This document shows, one piece after another, positions 17,160 through 26,900 of a stretch of DNA of 64,000 bases. The DNA is from Legionella rowbothamii (GTDB lineage: Bacteria; Pseudomonadota; Gammaproteobacteria; Legionellales; Legionellaceae). The stretch spans positions 124,001 to 188,000 of the forward strand of contig NZ_CAAAIM010000005.1 of the NCBI RefSeq assembly GCF_900639985.1, in the 5' to 3' direction. The notes under the pieces were generated by a model. The model was not told the origin of the DNA and made no database searches. It was given only the letters and a program-made list of their open reading frames with translations. How positions within the stretch are numbered: position 1 is the first letter of the stretch; every line of letters begins with the position of its first letter. The position numbers were made by a program, and so were the translations under genes.

Positions 17160-18398
17160 CTACACATTGAGATTTGATTTATACCACTCTTTACCATCCA
17201 CGAATCGGGCTACCATCATGCTTCCCACCGTATTGCACGTAACGTTAAGCATAGTGGCTAAAGGGTCGATAATGATGCTAATCGCGGCAATTGCAATTAA
17301 CACCGAAGGGGGAAAACCATAAACGCTTAATATGAGTAACTCACCCAACATCCCGCCACTCGGAATTGCTCCCATGACGGTGCCTACTAATAAAGAAACA
17401 CCTATGGCCGTGAGCAATACGCTTGCACCAGAAAAATCCCAATGAAAAATTCCGAATAAGAATGCAATTTTAAAAATACCGCCAATAACAGAGCCTTCTT
17501 TATGGATAATGGTGCCTAAGGGGATTACCGTTTCATATATCTCAGGAGAAATACGCATTTTTTTCGCAGCCATCAAGTTAGCAGGAATACTGGCTGCACT
17601 GCTGCAGGTGGCAACTGAGGTTACCGATGGCAGGAAAATCGCACCCCAAAATAATTTAACACCCTGCATTTTTCCTGCGATGTAGGCATATCCAGTAAAA
17701 CCCAGGACAAAATATAAGAGCGTATAGAAATAATAAAGTCCGGCAATGCGCAGATAATTTTCCATTAGCTGCGGACCTAGCTCATTGATTAACACAGCGA
17801 AATAGGCAAAGAAACCTATAGGCGCGTAATACATGATTAGGGCAAAAACCCGCATGAAAATTTCCTCTCCAGCATGCAGAAAGTCAATAAACACGTGTCC
17901 TTTTTCACTTAAGCGTGAAGTGGAAATACCTACTAAAAGAGAAAATACGATTAAGGCCAAAATATGTTGATGTGACAGCAAGTGGCTAAAATCTTTTACC
18001 GTAAATATGCCAGCAATTTGGCTACTAAAATTAGCGGTATTCGCTTGCACTTGAGCCGCCAGCGGCAAGGTAATGCCTTGCGCCGGTGGGAACATTTTAA
18101 CGACAAGTAGCGCATAAATAGCGGCGATTAAACTGGTAAAAAGAAATACTCCCGACATATTAAAAATGATTTTACCCAACTTTCCCATTGAGCCGAGTCG
18201 AGCAATGGCTGAAGTCACACTGAAAAAAATTAAAGGCACAATGGCGGTAAAAATCAGGTTCAGAAAAATTTCACCAAAAGGTTTTAAGTAGGGGGTGATA
18301 GAACCGAAGTAATAACCAGTAAATCCTCCCAGCAGAATAGAAGACATTAAAATAAAAGGAAAAAAATAAGTCCCCAGAATTTTTTTTGCTGCAGCCAT
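17160..18398 (-). CDS. Dicarboxylate/amino acid:cation symporter (DAACS family)
   Basis: The ATG at 18398 follows AAGGAAATCACTAC, a better start than the in-frame TTG 57 bases upstream, and gives 412 residues. The protein has about eight membrane segments and the two re-entrant hairpin regions of the GltP/DctA family, including TSVATCSSAASIPAN (HP1-like) and a C-terminal TMLNVTCNTVGSMMVARF segment (TM8-like). It should import a C4-dicarboxylate or an acidic or neutral amino acid with Na+ or H+. The substrate cannot be read from the sequence. It is transcribed alone. Confidence 0.88.
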   Translation of the reverse strand: MAAAKKILGTYFFPFILMSSILLGGFTGYYFGSITPYLKPFGEIFLNLIFTAIVPLIFFSVTSAIARLGSMGKLGKIIFNMSGVFLFTSLIAAIYALLVVKMFPPAQGITLPLAAQVQANTANFSSQIAGIFTVKDFSHLLSHQHILALIVFSLLVGISTSRLSEKGHVFIDFLHAGEEIFMRVFALIMYYAPIGFFAYFAVLINELGPQLMENYLRIAGLYYFYTLLYFVLGFTGYAYIAGKMQGVKLFWGAIFLPSVTSVATCSSAASIPANLMAAKKMRISPEIYETVIPLGTIIHKEGSVIGGIFKIAFLFGIFHWDFSGASVLLTAIGVSLLVGTVMGAIPSGGMLGELLILSVYGFPPSVLIAIAAISIIIDPLATMLNVTCNTVGSMMVARFVDGKEWYKSNLNV

Positions 18399-18518
18399 GT
18401 AGTGATTTCCTTCTGTTTTCGGCAGGGATTTTAAGGCTTCGTATTTTATACCCAAGGTAATGCAAATGCTATTTTTATGCTTTTGGGGAGAAGGGTTGTT
18501 ATTAAACTGAATATACTG

Positions 18519-18568
18519 AATGAATATAAAACATATTCATTGATTTAAATATTTACATGCTGTATAAT
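18519..18568 (+). promoter_or_regulatory. Strong promoter with a palindromic operator over the -35
   Basis: TTGATT (18540-18545) and TATAAT (18563-18568) are separated by 17 bases. AATGAATAT (18519-18527) and ATATTCATT (18533-18541) are perfect inverted arms with a 5-base spacer, and the right arm runs into the -35. A dimeric regulator could bind here. Confidence 0.55.
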
Positions 18569-18604
18569 TCGTGCTGCCTACATAATTAAACCGTGAGGGT
18601 ACTT

Positions 18605-20107
18605 ATGCCTGCTATTGACGTTGTTCGTTACACGCCATCTGAGTTACAATCCTGGAATATTGCATTAAAAAATAATCAAGCACTAATTCTTAATCATACC
18701 AATCGTATTCATCAATATCAGCTCGTTTTAACTCCCCTAGAAGAGGAATTACAACGAATAGACCAGACAATTAATGAAACTCTTGCAGCCTTAAATTTGA
18801 ATACCGGGGTATCTCTCGATGTAGCGGCTTATCTCAATCCAAATTATCATCCTCCTCGACATGGCGACTATAATACCAATTATCGAATTATTGAGTTACA
18901 ACGCCAATTAATCTCTTTAGATCAACAAAGAAAAGAGCGTGTTAATGATATGCTACCATATCAAAATAACATCCGTCGTTTAACTCAAGAACTGAATAAA
19001 TTAACCTCCCAGAGCGAACTGATACGGCAACAGATTGAATCAGCAAATTTGTTCTTACATGTATTATGTTCGAATCCTCGTTCCTTAGTAATGGATTTAC
19101 GTGACAAATTACTCACTGCGGTAAATGCTTATGAAGATCAGCATATGAGCAACCAATCATTGACTGTTCGTAGTAGTTTGCATGCAATTCATAATGGCTT
19201 GGATTTCTTAATTGCTGATGTATATGATTTAAAGATACAGCAAGAAAATTATTTACGACTATGCGGCTTCTTAGCGGATATCTATTGCCGGGTCCAACAA
19301 GAAAATAAAGATGAGATTTTTCTTAGTACTTTAGAAGAAGTTATTAATACTACGCATATAGATCCACAAGAAGATCTTTTAGACGACCTAGGTATTTCAT
19401 TTAATGCGATGGCTTGGTTTCGAGCTACGAAAAAAGAACAGCGTCGTGTTTTTGCAATTACCGAGGCTGAATTAAACAGCGATGAAGTTGCGAGATGCCA
19501 GCAAGTGATGGATCGACTTTTGGATGATTCGTTATCCCAGGCGACCTACTTACAACAGAGTATTAGACAAAGCGCTCAAGCGATTGATATTGAGATCTGT
19601 GAAAAGATCCGTAGAAATGAATCTATTGATTATCATTTCTATGTCTGCTTGGCCAATACCTTAATGCAATTACATCATGACGGGAGTGACTCACGCGCAA
19701 CACTGCGTTTGTTTCATATGGCAGAACAAGCAACGGGCGCCTCTTCATTAGGTAAAAAACTGTTAGGTGCTTTAATGGTTGTCTTGGGGGCGGTGATGGT
19801 TACTACCAGCATTTTAGCCTTTGCTTCCTCTCTAGGTAGTGCTTCCGCTCTGAGTGCTTGGGGGAGTGCTTTGGGACTTAACCTGATCCAAACCCAGGTA
19901 GCGGCTTTAACCTTAAGTTGCTCCATAACTGCGGCAGTTGGAACCGGACTTACATTTTGGGGCTCTCGTACCATAAGCGCTAGCGCTCGTCAAGGCTTGT
20001 CACAACATTTGATCGATACTTATGATGCAGCACTGAAGGATGTAGGTCCCTCTGCTCCTTTGGCTGATGTGCAATCTACACACTATGTTCAGCCGATGTA
20101 TCAATAA
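18605..20107 (+). CDS. Coiled-coil protein with C-terminal membrane hairpin, candidate effector
   Basis: The ATG at 18605 follows GAGGGT and gives 500 residues; an in-frame GTG 12 bases upstream overlaps that site. No signal peptide is present. Long coiled coils lie at about 15-75 and 95-165, and the middle is helical and acidic. Two strongly hydrophobic Ala/Leu/Ser-rich segments at about 385-410 and 425-450 form a hairpin near the C-terminus. This plan (soluble N-terminus, coiled coils, late membrane hairpin) is common among Dot/Icm effectors that sit on host membranes. I do not recognise the family, and the effector call is inference. Confidence 0.6.
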   Translation: MPAIDVVRYTPSELQSWNIALKNNQALILNHTNRIHQYQLVLTPLEEELQRIDQTINETLAALNLNTGVSLDVAAYLNPNYHPPRHGDYNTNYRIIELQRQLISLDQQRKERVNDMLPYQNNIRRLTQELNKLTSQSELIRQQIESANLFLHVLCSNPRSLVMDLRDKLLTAVNAYEDQHMSNQSLTVRSSLHAIHNGLDFLIADVYDLKIQQENYLRLCGFLADIYCRVQQENKDEIFLSTLEEVINTTHIDPQEDLLDDLGISFNAMAWFRATKKEQRRVFAITEAELNSDEVARCQQVMDRLLDDSLSQATYLQQSIRQSAQAIDIEICEKIRRNESIDYHFYVCLANTLMQLHHDGSDSRATLRLFHMAEQATGASSLGKKLLGALMVVLGAVMVTTSILAFASSLGSASALSAWGSALGLNLIQTQVAALTLSCSITAAVGTGLTFWGSRTISASARQGLSQHLIDTYDAALKDVGPSAPLADVQSTHYVQPMYQ

Positions 20108-20132
20108 TTTGTTGATTGCTACATTTAATTAA

Positions 20133-20170
20133 GCCCTATAATCTATTGTATGGAACAGGAGATATAGGGC
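20133..20170 (+). terminator. Possible stem between the two candidate effectors
   Basis: GCCCTATA (20133-20140) and TATAGGGC (20163-20170) are perfect inverted repeats 22 bases apart, with no T-run. It may be a weak terminator or part of the leader of the next gene. A TATAAT at 20137-20142 overlaps the left arm. Confidence 0.3.
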
Positions 20171-20206
20171 CTAATATCGTCACTTAAATTTTCATAGGAA
20201 ATGAAA

Positions 20207-21499
20207 ATGCAAGAGAAACAAAATTATTTTTTTAGAACCAGGACGTCAAAAAATCCACCCAATCATCAGGAATATGGGATTCAAATTCCCTCTCTAACTG
20301 ATATTCAACAAATGCGTGAAATGCCTGCTGGCGCACAAGAGGATCAATATCAGCGCTTAACGCATATGGTAAAAAAAATAGGACAAATCCAAGCGCAGAA
20401 TTCTGCACTACCCATTATGACTACCGATGAAGTTGCGCTCCCTGAGCTTTGGAGCAATGTATTTAATGCAATTAGAGAAGGGGATGAGGTTACTGCACTA
20501 GAATACTTAGGCAAGATCCCGGTGCGAGATATGTTGTTGCAAGCCCTACTCACCACCCATTCTTTTGAATACTTGCAAAAGCTGGTGCATTACTGCATTG
20601 AGGCAAGGTCGAGTGGTACCCTGGATTTAGAGAATGACGTAGTGATAACTCCAGGAGCTTTCGAGGTTTTGATTAAGGATCTAGCTACCACACTCTCTCA
20701 TGGTGCAAAATTACATTTTTCCTTTGGTCTACCCAGTCATCATGCATTTAAAAACCAGGGTAGTGGTTTTTGTATTTTGGATAAAACCGCAATTTTAATT
20801 AAATACATGGCGTTAGCGAACCCGGCTTTAAAATTTTTGGTGATTGGGACGGATGTTAACCGCGATAATGGCTTAGGTGATGATTTAATAACTACCGCAG
20901 CCCATCTATCCATTTGTCATGTGGATATTTTTGATTCGCGTGTCTATCCAAGACAAGACCATTCTTTTATCCAAAGAAAACTGGGATTCGCGGGCGAGGA
21001 AATAAAAGAAGGAATTAACAGTTGGTGGCATGGTAATGCGCAGTATTTGGCAGTGGATTTAAGTTTAATCACTCGCCAAAACGAAGAGTTTCATCCTGCT
21101 CTGGCCTTTGCCATACACCAAATGGAAGAGCATCTGGTTAAGGCAAAAAAAGACAAACAAGAAATAATGATTTTCTTACCAACCGGTTGGGACTCTCATG
21201 AGGATGAAACCGCCTATTGCGGTAAATACATTACGAACCGCATGATGAGTAAACTCGAGGCCCAAAAACAACGTTTCAGTGATGCGGATATGACCAGGTT
21301 CTACGAGAAAATATTTGCTTTGTATCAAGACAATAAAAAATCAATAGCTGGAATATATTGGGGGTTGGAGGGAGGGTATCACCGTCCAATGTATGAGAAG
21401 CAAATAACGTTACTCATGAATTTGATGCTGAACACACTAATAAATGAAGACACAAGTAGCCTTGATGCGAAGCATAATCAAGGTTTTCCAGGAAAATAA
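20207..21499 (+). CDS. lphD: Histone-deacetylase-fold protein, LphD-like candidate effector
   Basis: The ATG at 20207 has AGGA at a good distance; an ATG six bases earlier lies too close to it. The 430-residue protein has an N-terminal helical region of about 145 residues, then class I/II HDAC motifs in order: PSHHAF (H178, H179), GSGFC, TDVNRDNG (D216, N218), GWDSHEDE (D329) and LEGGY with the catalytic-type Y391. One zinc ligand normally His (D-x-H) reads Asn. Length and Tyr position agree with what I recall of LphD, the L. pneumophila effector that deacetylates histone H3. No signal peptide is present. Orthology to LphD is likely but unproven. Confidence 0.72.
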   Translation: MQEKQNYFFRTRTSKNPPNHQEYGIQIPSLTDIQQMREMPAGAQEDQYQRLTHMVKKIGQIQAQNSALPIMTTDEVALPELWSNVFNAIREGDEVTALEYLGKIPVRDMLLQALLTTHSFEYLQKLVHYCIEARSSGTLDLENDVVITPGAFEVLIKDLATTLSHGAKLHFSFGLPSHHAFKNQGSGFCILDKTAILIKYMALANPALKFLVIGTDVNRDNGLGDDLITTAAHLSICHVDIFDSRVYPRQDHSFIQRKLGFAGEEIKEGINSWWHGNAQYLAVDLSLITRQNEEFHPALAFAIHQMEEHLVKAKKDKQEIMIFLPTGWDSHEDETAYCGKYITNRMMSKLEAQKQRFSDADMTRFYEKIFALYQDNKKSIAGIYWGLEGGYHRPMYEKQITLLMNLMLNTLINEDTSSLDAKHNQGFPGK

Positions 21500-21562
21500 C
21501 TGCGTCAGCCGAATTCATGTATTTTGACGGTGGGCTCTACCTATATTGCACGATCTATGGAG

Positions 21563-21581
21563 CCCGTGGTCAAGCCACGGG
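21563..21581. terminator. Small hairpin downstream of the HDAC-like gene
   Basis: CCCGTGG (21563-21569) and CCACGGG (21575-21581) form a 7-bp stem with a TCAAG loop, between convergent genes. No T-run follows. Confidence 0.35.
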
Positions 21582-21671
21582 AATTCGAGGGTTCTGACTC
21601 CTAAATCAACATACGGAGTGGACTCCTGCAGCTGGACCGCGGGAGCCATCAGTATCGTAAAGTTAGGGAGG

Positions 21672-23078
21672 TTACATTTTTAATTGATGATAATAACTTA
21701 ATGCCTGTTCCCTAGCTTCCTTATGATTAATAATTGGCTTTGGATAGTCGCCATTTGCATAAATTTTTTCAGAATCGCTGGATTCCCAAGGAGCATGAAT
21801 GGATTTACTGTTTAATTGAGATAGTTCAGGAACCCAATGACGTATATAACTGCCATCCGGATCAAATTTTTGACTTTGTAATACGGGATTGAAAATACGA
21901 AAATAAGGCGCGGCATCAACACCACAACCCGCAACCCACTGCCAACTTGCACTATTATTTGCCAGGTCAGCATCGACCAAAGTATCTAAAAACCAATCAG
22001 CCCCCAAACGCCAATCAATCAGTAGGCCCTTCGTAAGGAATGATGCCACAATCATGCGTACGCGATTGTGCATATAACCAGTTGCCCATAATTCCCGCAT
22101 CCCCGCATCAACTATAGGGTAGCCAGTCAATCCTTTTTGCCAGCAGGCTAATAGTTGCTTCTCGTTGTGCCAAGGAAATGCATTAAACTCCGCTTTGAAG
22201 TTTTCGTGGGCAAGGGTGGGGAAATGATAGAGTAGATAAACTGAAAACTCCCTCCAGCCTAACTCGCTGAGAAAATGTTCTGCTGAGCCTATATCACAAT
22301 TCGGATCAAGCTTAGCTAATTCAATGGCACGTACAATGATTGATGGGCTGATTTCTCCAAAATGTAGGTGAGGTGATAAACGCGATGTGGCATTTTTTAT
22401 AGGGAAATCACGATTTTTTTTGTAATTATTCAAATGATGCTCAATAAACTCCTGAAGTTTTTTTTGCGCACCTTTCTCTCCTGGAGTCCAATAGTCACTA
22501 AATCGAGAAGCCCAATTGAGCTTGGGTAACAAGCCCCATTCCTCCAGCTTATCGCTTTGCAGCTCAAGGCTGGCAGGTTCAGACGATAAATGTTTGGGAG
22601 GTTGAATAGTAAGTATTTGCTTGCAATGCTTCCAGTACGGAGTAAATACTTTAAAATAACCGCCGTTTTTATTTTTAATTGTCCATGGCTCGTGAAGTAA
22701 ACTCCCATTGGAACTGTGTACTTTGATACCCTGCTCCAATAATGTAGCTTTAATCTGTTTGTCTCGCATAATTGCTTTGGGTTCATAGCAGCGATTCCAA
22801 AATACAGCGGTCACAGGAACCTTCTTGACCAAATCAAAAATAATCTCGAGAGGCTCGCCTTTACGAAGCAGGAGATTTAATCCCAGTTCTTTTAAAGAGC
22901 AACTAAGAGACCTAAGACTATGATGAAGCCACCAGGCTTGAGCTTCTCCTAAAACACTGGTTTTTTCATCATAAATATACAATGGAATTACAACGCGATG
23001 TTGAGCACAAGCTTCGATAAACGCGGGATTATCGCTCAATCTTAAATCTTGTCGAAACCAGACTAGGGCAATAGTCAT
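21672..23078 (-). CDS. phrB: Deoxyribodipyrimidine (CPD) photolyase
   Basis: The start at 23078 gives MTIALVWFRQDLRLSDNPAF and 468 residues, the usual length; an in-frame upstream codon would add an unlikely 13-residue extension. The N-terminal Rossmann domain binds the antenna pigment. The C-terminal FAD domain has the conserved LGWREFSVYLL, WQKGLTGYPIVDAGMRELW and N-N-S-A-S-W-Q-W-V-A-G segments. It repairs UV-induced pyrimidine dimers with blue light. It reads convergently with the HDAC-like gene. Confidence 0.95.
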   Translation of the reverse strand: MTIALVWFRQDLRLSDNPAFIEACAQHRVVIPLYIYDEKTSVLGEAQAWWLHHSLRSLSCSLKELGLNLLLRKGEPLEIIFDLVKKVPVTAVFWNRCYEPKAIMRDKQIKATLLEQGIKVHSSNGSLLHEPWTIKNKNGGYFKVFTPYWKHCKQILTIQPPKHLSSEPASLELQSDKLEEWGLLPKLNWASRFSDYWTPGEKGAQKKLQEFIEHHLNNYKKNRDFPIKNATSRLSPHLHFGEISPSIIVRAIELAKLDPNCDIGSAEHFLSELGWREFSVYLLYHFPTLAHENFKAEFNAFPWHNEKQLLACWQKGLTGYPIVDAGMRELWATGYMHNRVRMIVASFLTKGLLIDWRLGADWFLDTLVDADLANNSASWQWVAGCGVDAAPYFRIFNPVLQSQKFDPDGSYIRHWVPELSQLNSKSIHAPWESSDSEKIYANGDYPKPIINHKEAREQALSYYHQLKM

Positions 23079-23110
23079 ATTAATCTCACGAGAGTGGATG
23101 GGATAAGAGT

Positions 23111-23152
23111 AGGTCATTCTGAGCGAAGTGAATGTACTTCTCAGAATGACCT
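23111..23152. repeat. 13-bp perfect hairpin (GTCATTCTGAG family)
   Basis: AGGTCATTCTGAG (23111-23123) and CTCAGAATGACCT (23140-23152) are exact reverse complements with a 16-base loop, followed on the plus strand by AATTTTTT. It stands between the acid phosphatase gene and phrB, both on the minus strand, so its T-run faces the wrong way for them. It resembles other GTCATT-type dispersed repeats. Confidence 0.6.
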
Positions 23153-23164
23153 AATTTTTTCAAG

Positions 23165-23845
23165 TTAGGGTAAGTAATAATAAGGATTAGGTAATTTAAA
23201 TCCTTTTTCCGCATAGCCACCTTTTAAATCACTGTACTGATCCCCAATCGTCGCAATAATGGTATAGCCTTTTTGGGTAATCAATTCACGGGTATGTGAT
23301 TTAAAGGGAATAATGGATTTCTGATCATAATCAGTAGGACGCAAATAAAGTCCAGCCCATTTATGATAACCTGCACGATGCAAATTTTTTGCAGTTGCGT
23401 TTGCTTCTGGCCCTCGTCTTCCTGTTACAAAGAATACCTTTACTCCATTGTTTATGGCATCCTTATATAAACGGAGTGTCGGTTTAATTACGGGGGAGTT
23501 AGCGGCCATGACATCTTGATGAAACTCTGCCTTTGTCCCAGTAAAATCACGTTTAATCATATATTTATAATTAGATAAACTGGTTTCGTCGATATCTAGA
23601 ACAATGGCTAGATTTTTTGGGGCTTTTCTTTTTTTATTAATACGCGCTTGCTGATTAATATAATACTGTGCTTTTTCAATTACTTGCGCTAAGTCTTTCT
23701 CATAACGTCCCGAATCATGGTACTTTTTGAGTTCATTTTTTATACAGGTTAAGTTTGGTGGCTCTGCATAAATTGGTGCTGCAACAGTAAGCGCGGTACA
23801 AAAGGCTAAGGCCGCGAGTGATAACTTATGTAGGAGAGACTTCAT
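23165..23845 (-). CDS. Secreted HAD-family acid phosphatase
   Basis: The 226-residue protein has a signal peptide ending near A-P-I-Y-A (residue 27). HAD motif I is IVLDIDETSLSNY, with the two catalytic Asp about residues 68 and 70. Motif II is FFVTGRRGPE, and motif III/IV is ATIGDQYSDLKGG. It belongs to the HAD subfamily IIIB acid phosphatases (class B/e(P4)-like), which dephosphorylate small esters outside the cytoplasm. L. pneumophila has secreted Map-type acid phosphatases; whether this matches one is not certain. It is divergent from smc. Confidence 0.88.
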   Translation of the reverse strand: MKSLLHKLSLAALAFCTALTVAAPIYAEPPNLTCIKNELKKYHDSGRYEKDLAQVIEKAQYYINQQARINKKRKAPKNLAIVLDIDETSLSNYKYMIKRDFTGTKAEFHQDVMAANSPVIKPTLRLYKDAINNGVKVFFVTGRRGPEANATAKNLHRAGYHKWAGLYLRPTDYDQKSIIPFKSHTRELITQKGYTIIATIGDQYSDLKGGYAEKGFKLPNPYYYLP

Positions 23846-23984
23846 TTAAATACCTATGTTTTATCGATGGCGGCATTATACTCAAGATACTTAATAATTT
23901 GGTAGTGCAATCCCTTGTAAAATGCAGCGTTTTTACCTTTCCTCAGTTATAATGCGCCTTTAGTTTGTTTAAATTGCCAAGGCC

Positions 23985-26900
23985 ATGCATTTAAAGCAAT
24001 TGAAATTAGCGGGTTTTAAATCCTTTGTTGACCCTACTGTTGTGTATTTTCCAAGCCAGCTGGTTGCCGTAGTTGGTCCTAATGGTTGTGGAAAATCCAA
24101 TATTATTGATGCCGTACGTTGGGTTATGGGGGAGAGTTCTGCCCGTAATTTACGTGGCGAGTCCATGACGGACGTTATTTTCAATGGGTCTTCCAATCGT
24201 AAGCCGGTGGGGCAGGCCTCTGTAGAATTAATCTTTGATAATAGCCTTGGGCGCTTAACCGGACCATTCGCCAGTTACGGTGAAATTGCCGTAAAACGTG
24301 TAGTGACCCGGGATGGTGACTCTTCTTATTACCTAAATGGAAGTCGTTGTCGTCGTAAAGACATTACTGATATTTTTCTAGGCACTGGAGCCGGGGCGCG
24401 TGGTTATTCTATTATTGGCCAGGGCACTATTTCACAACTTATTGAAGCGAGACCTGAAGATTTACGTGTTTTTCTTGAAGAGGCGGCGGGAGTATCTAAA
24501 TACAAAGAGCGCCGTAAAGAAACCTTACAGCGTATTGCCCATACCCGAGAAAATCTTACTCGTGTTGCTGATATTCGTGATGAATTAGACAAACAATTGC
24601 AACGCCTGGAACGGCAGGCAAAAGCGGCTGAACGCTATCTTATTCTTAAAGATGAAGAACAATTATGTCGTGCGGAAATTTTAGCTTTAAAATGGCGCGA
24701 TTTTGTGGCACAGCAGCAGGTGAAGCAGCGTGAATTACAAGATTTAGCAGTTAGTCATGCAGAACAGCAAAGTCTTTTGACTAAGGCAAATACGGAGCGT
24801 GTGGTCTTTAATGAGAAACTTCATGATGCGGATGAGCAAACCCAACAAATACAGGCCACTTTTTATCAGTTAGGCACGGAAATTGCGCGTTTAGAAGAAA
24901 CAATTCAACAACAGGCTCGTGAAAAAAAGCGTTTGGAACAAGATCAGCAGCAAATGCAAGATGATTGGCAGGTTGCTGAAGAACAATTAAAACAAGATCA
25001 AGAAGACTTACTCCAGTGCCAACAAAAAGCGGAAAGTCTTGATTTACAATTAGCTAAATTACGCGCTCAGTTTAAGGAGCAAGAAGGGTGGTCGCAGGAA
25101 ACTCAAAAACAACAAGCACAATGGGATATGCGTTGGCAAGAAGTTCAGGCACAAGCGAATAACTTGAAAAGAGAGTTTCAAGTGGCGCAAGTCAGCGCTC
25201 AGCATTTGGAGCAAAAACAACAACAAACCTTAGTGCGTTTGGAAAAACTTCAATTAGAACAAGAATCGATATCCATTACTGACTTACAGCAAACCCGCAA
25301 TGGCTTAGAAAAACAGCGGGAAAAATTAATAGAAAATCAGCAATTTGATGAGGCACAATTAAAGCAATGCCAAGAGTATTCAAGCCAATTAAGGGCCAAG
25401 GCGCAAGAGACAGAACAGCAATTGCATCAACTACAAGATGAGTTTCATCGTGCCAACAGTGAGCATGCTGCTTTGCAGGCTGCCCAGCGTGCTGCTAGAC
25501 AAGGAATACAAACAAATAAAAAGGGTGTGAGTGCTTGGAGTGATAGACCGCGCTTAATGGATGTGCTACAGGTTGAACCCAAATGGCAAGTTGCTTGTGA
25601 ACGCGTTTTGAATGATGCCTTGCATGCTTATGTCTTGGAAACCTTTGAAGAACTGTGGCCGCAACGAGAAATTTGTGAGCGCCAAGGGGAAAATATTGTT
25701 ACGCTCCGTGCAGTAACAGAGCAAACAATAACTCGCCCACGTCTCATCGATAAGATACAAGGAACCGTACCGGCACATGTGCATCCTTTAGAACATATTT
25801 TTACTGCAGAGCATTTTGATGAAGCCTTAAGCTGGTTACCGGAATTGACCGAGTATCAATCGATCATTACGCCGGATGGTTTTTGGTTAGGTAAAGGTTG
25901 GGTTAAATTTGTCCCCGCCAATGAGCAGGATGAGTTGGGCTTACTTGCACGCCAACAGAGGATAGCTGATTTAACTGAGGTTGTTGTTTCGCTGGAGCTA
26001 AAAATTACAGCCCTAAGAGAACAACGCGATCAATATCATCAAGAAGTGCAAAAGAGCATTCAAGATATTGAGTTGCAGCAGCTAAATGTGAATTCTTGTA
26101 ATGAGGCCTTAAGAACAAACACTGCGGCGCTAAGTACCAATGAGCAAGCTCTACTTCATGCGGAAAAGCTTGCTGCAACCTTGACGGATGAATGTGACGA
26201 ATTGCAGATGGTGTTGGAAGAGACGGTTGCTGAGCTCATGACAATTAAAGAGCGCTTGCAGGAATTAGAAGGACAGTGTCAGGAATCCGAATTGCAGCAA
26301 GAACAATGCCTGCATGAAAAGCAAGAATGGCTCAATACTTTGGCCTCGCAAAATAGACAGGTGGAGGAGGCGCGTAGGGCCTTACACCACGCAGAGATAG
26401 AATACGATCGGGAAAAAAATAAAATACAGCAATTGGGCGATCGTATTTTTCGTGAGCAAGAACGTTTGGATATTCTACGAGAGCGTTTGGAAAGTTTGGC
26501 TTTGCTCTGTTTACAATCAGAAAATCCTGGCTCTGAGCTCAAAGAACAATTAGAACATCTGTTACTTCAACAAGCCGAAGTTGAAATACAATTAACCATG
26601 AGTCGCGAACAGCAGGCCCAATTGCGTATGGATCTTGAAGATCTTGAGAAAAATATTTTAAACTGTGATCTTGAAGTCAAGCGCGTGCAAGAGTTAATTG
26701 GACAAGCACGTATGGAAGAACAGGCTTTAGCTGTTCGGGCCAGTTCTGTGCAAGAATCTTTGGATGAATCTGGTTTACAGGCACCCGCCGTGTTAGAACA
26801 TATTCCTCAAGGTATAAGCCAGGGAATGCGAGAAGATGAATTGCTTGCATTAACTGATAAAATTAAACGCTTGGGGGCGATTAACTTAGCCGCAATCGAA

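Noticed and set aside
18544-18552. PmrA half-site upstream of the coiled-coil gene
   Set aside because: Single weak half-site without a partner eleven bases away.
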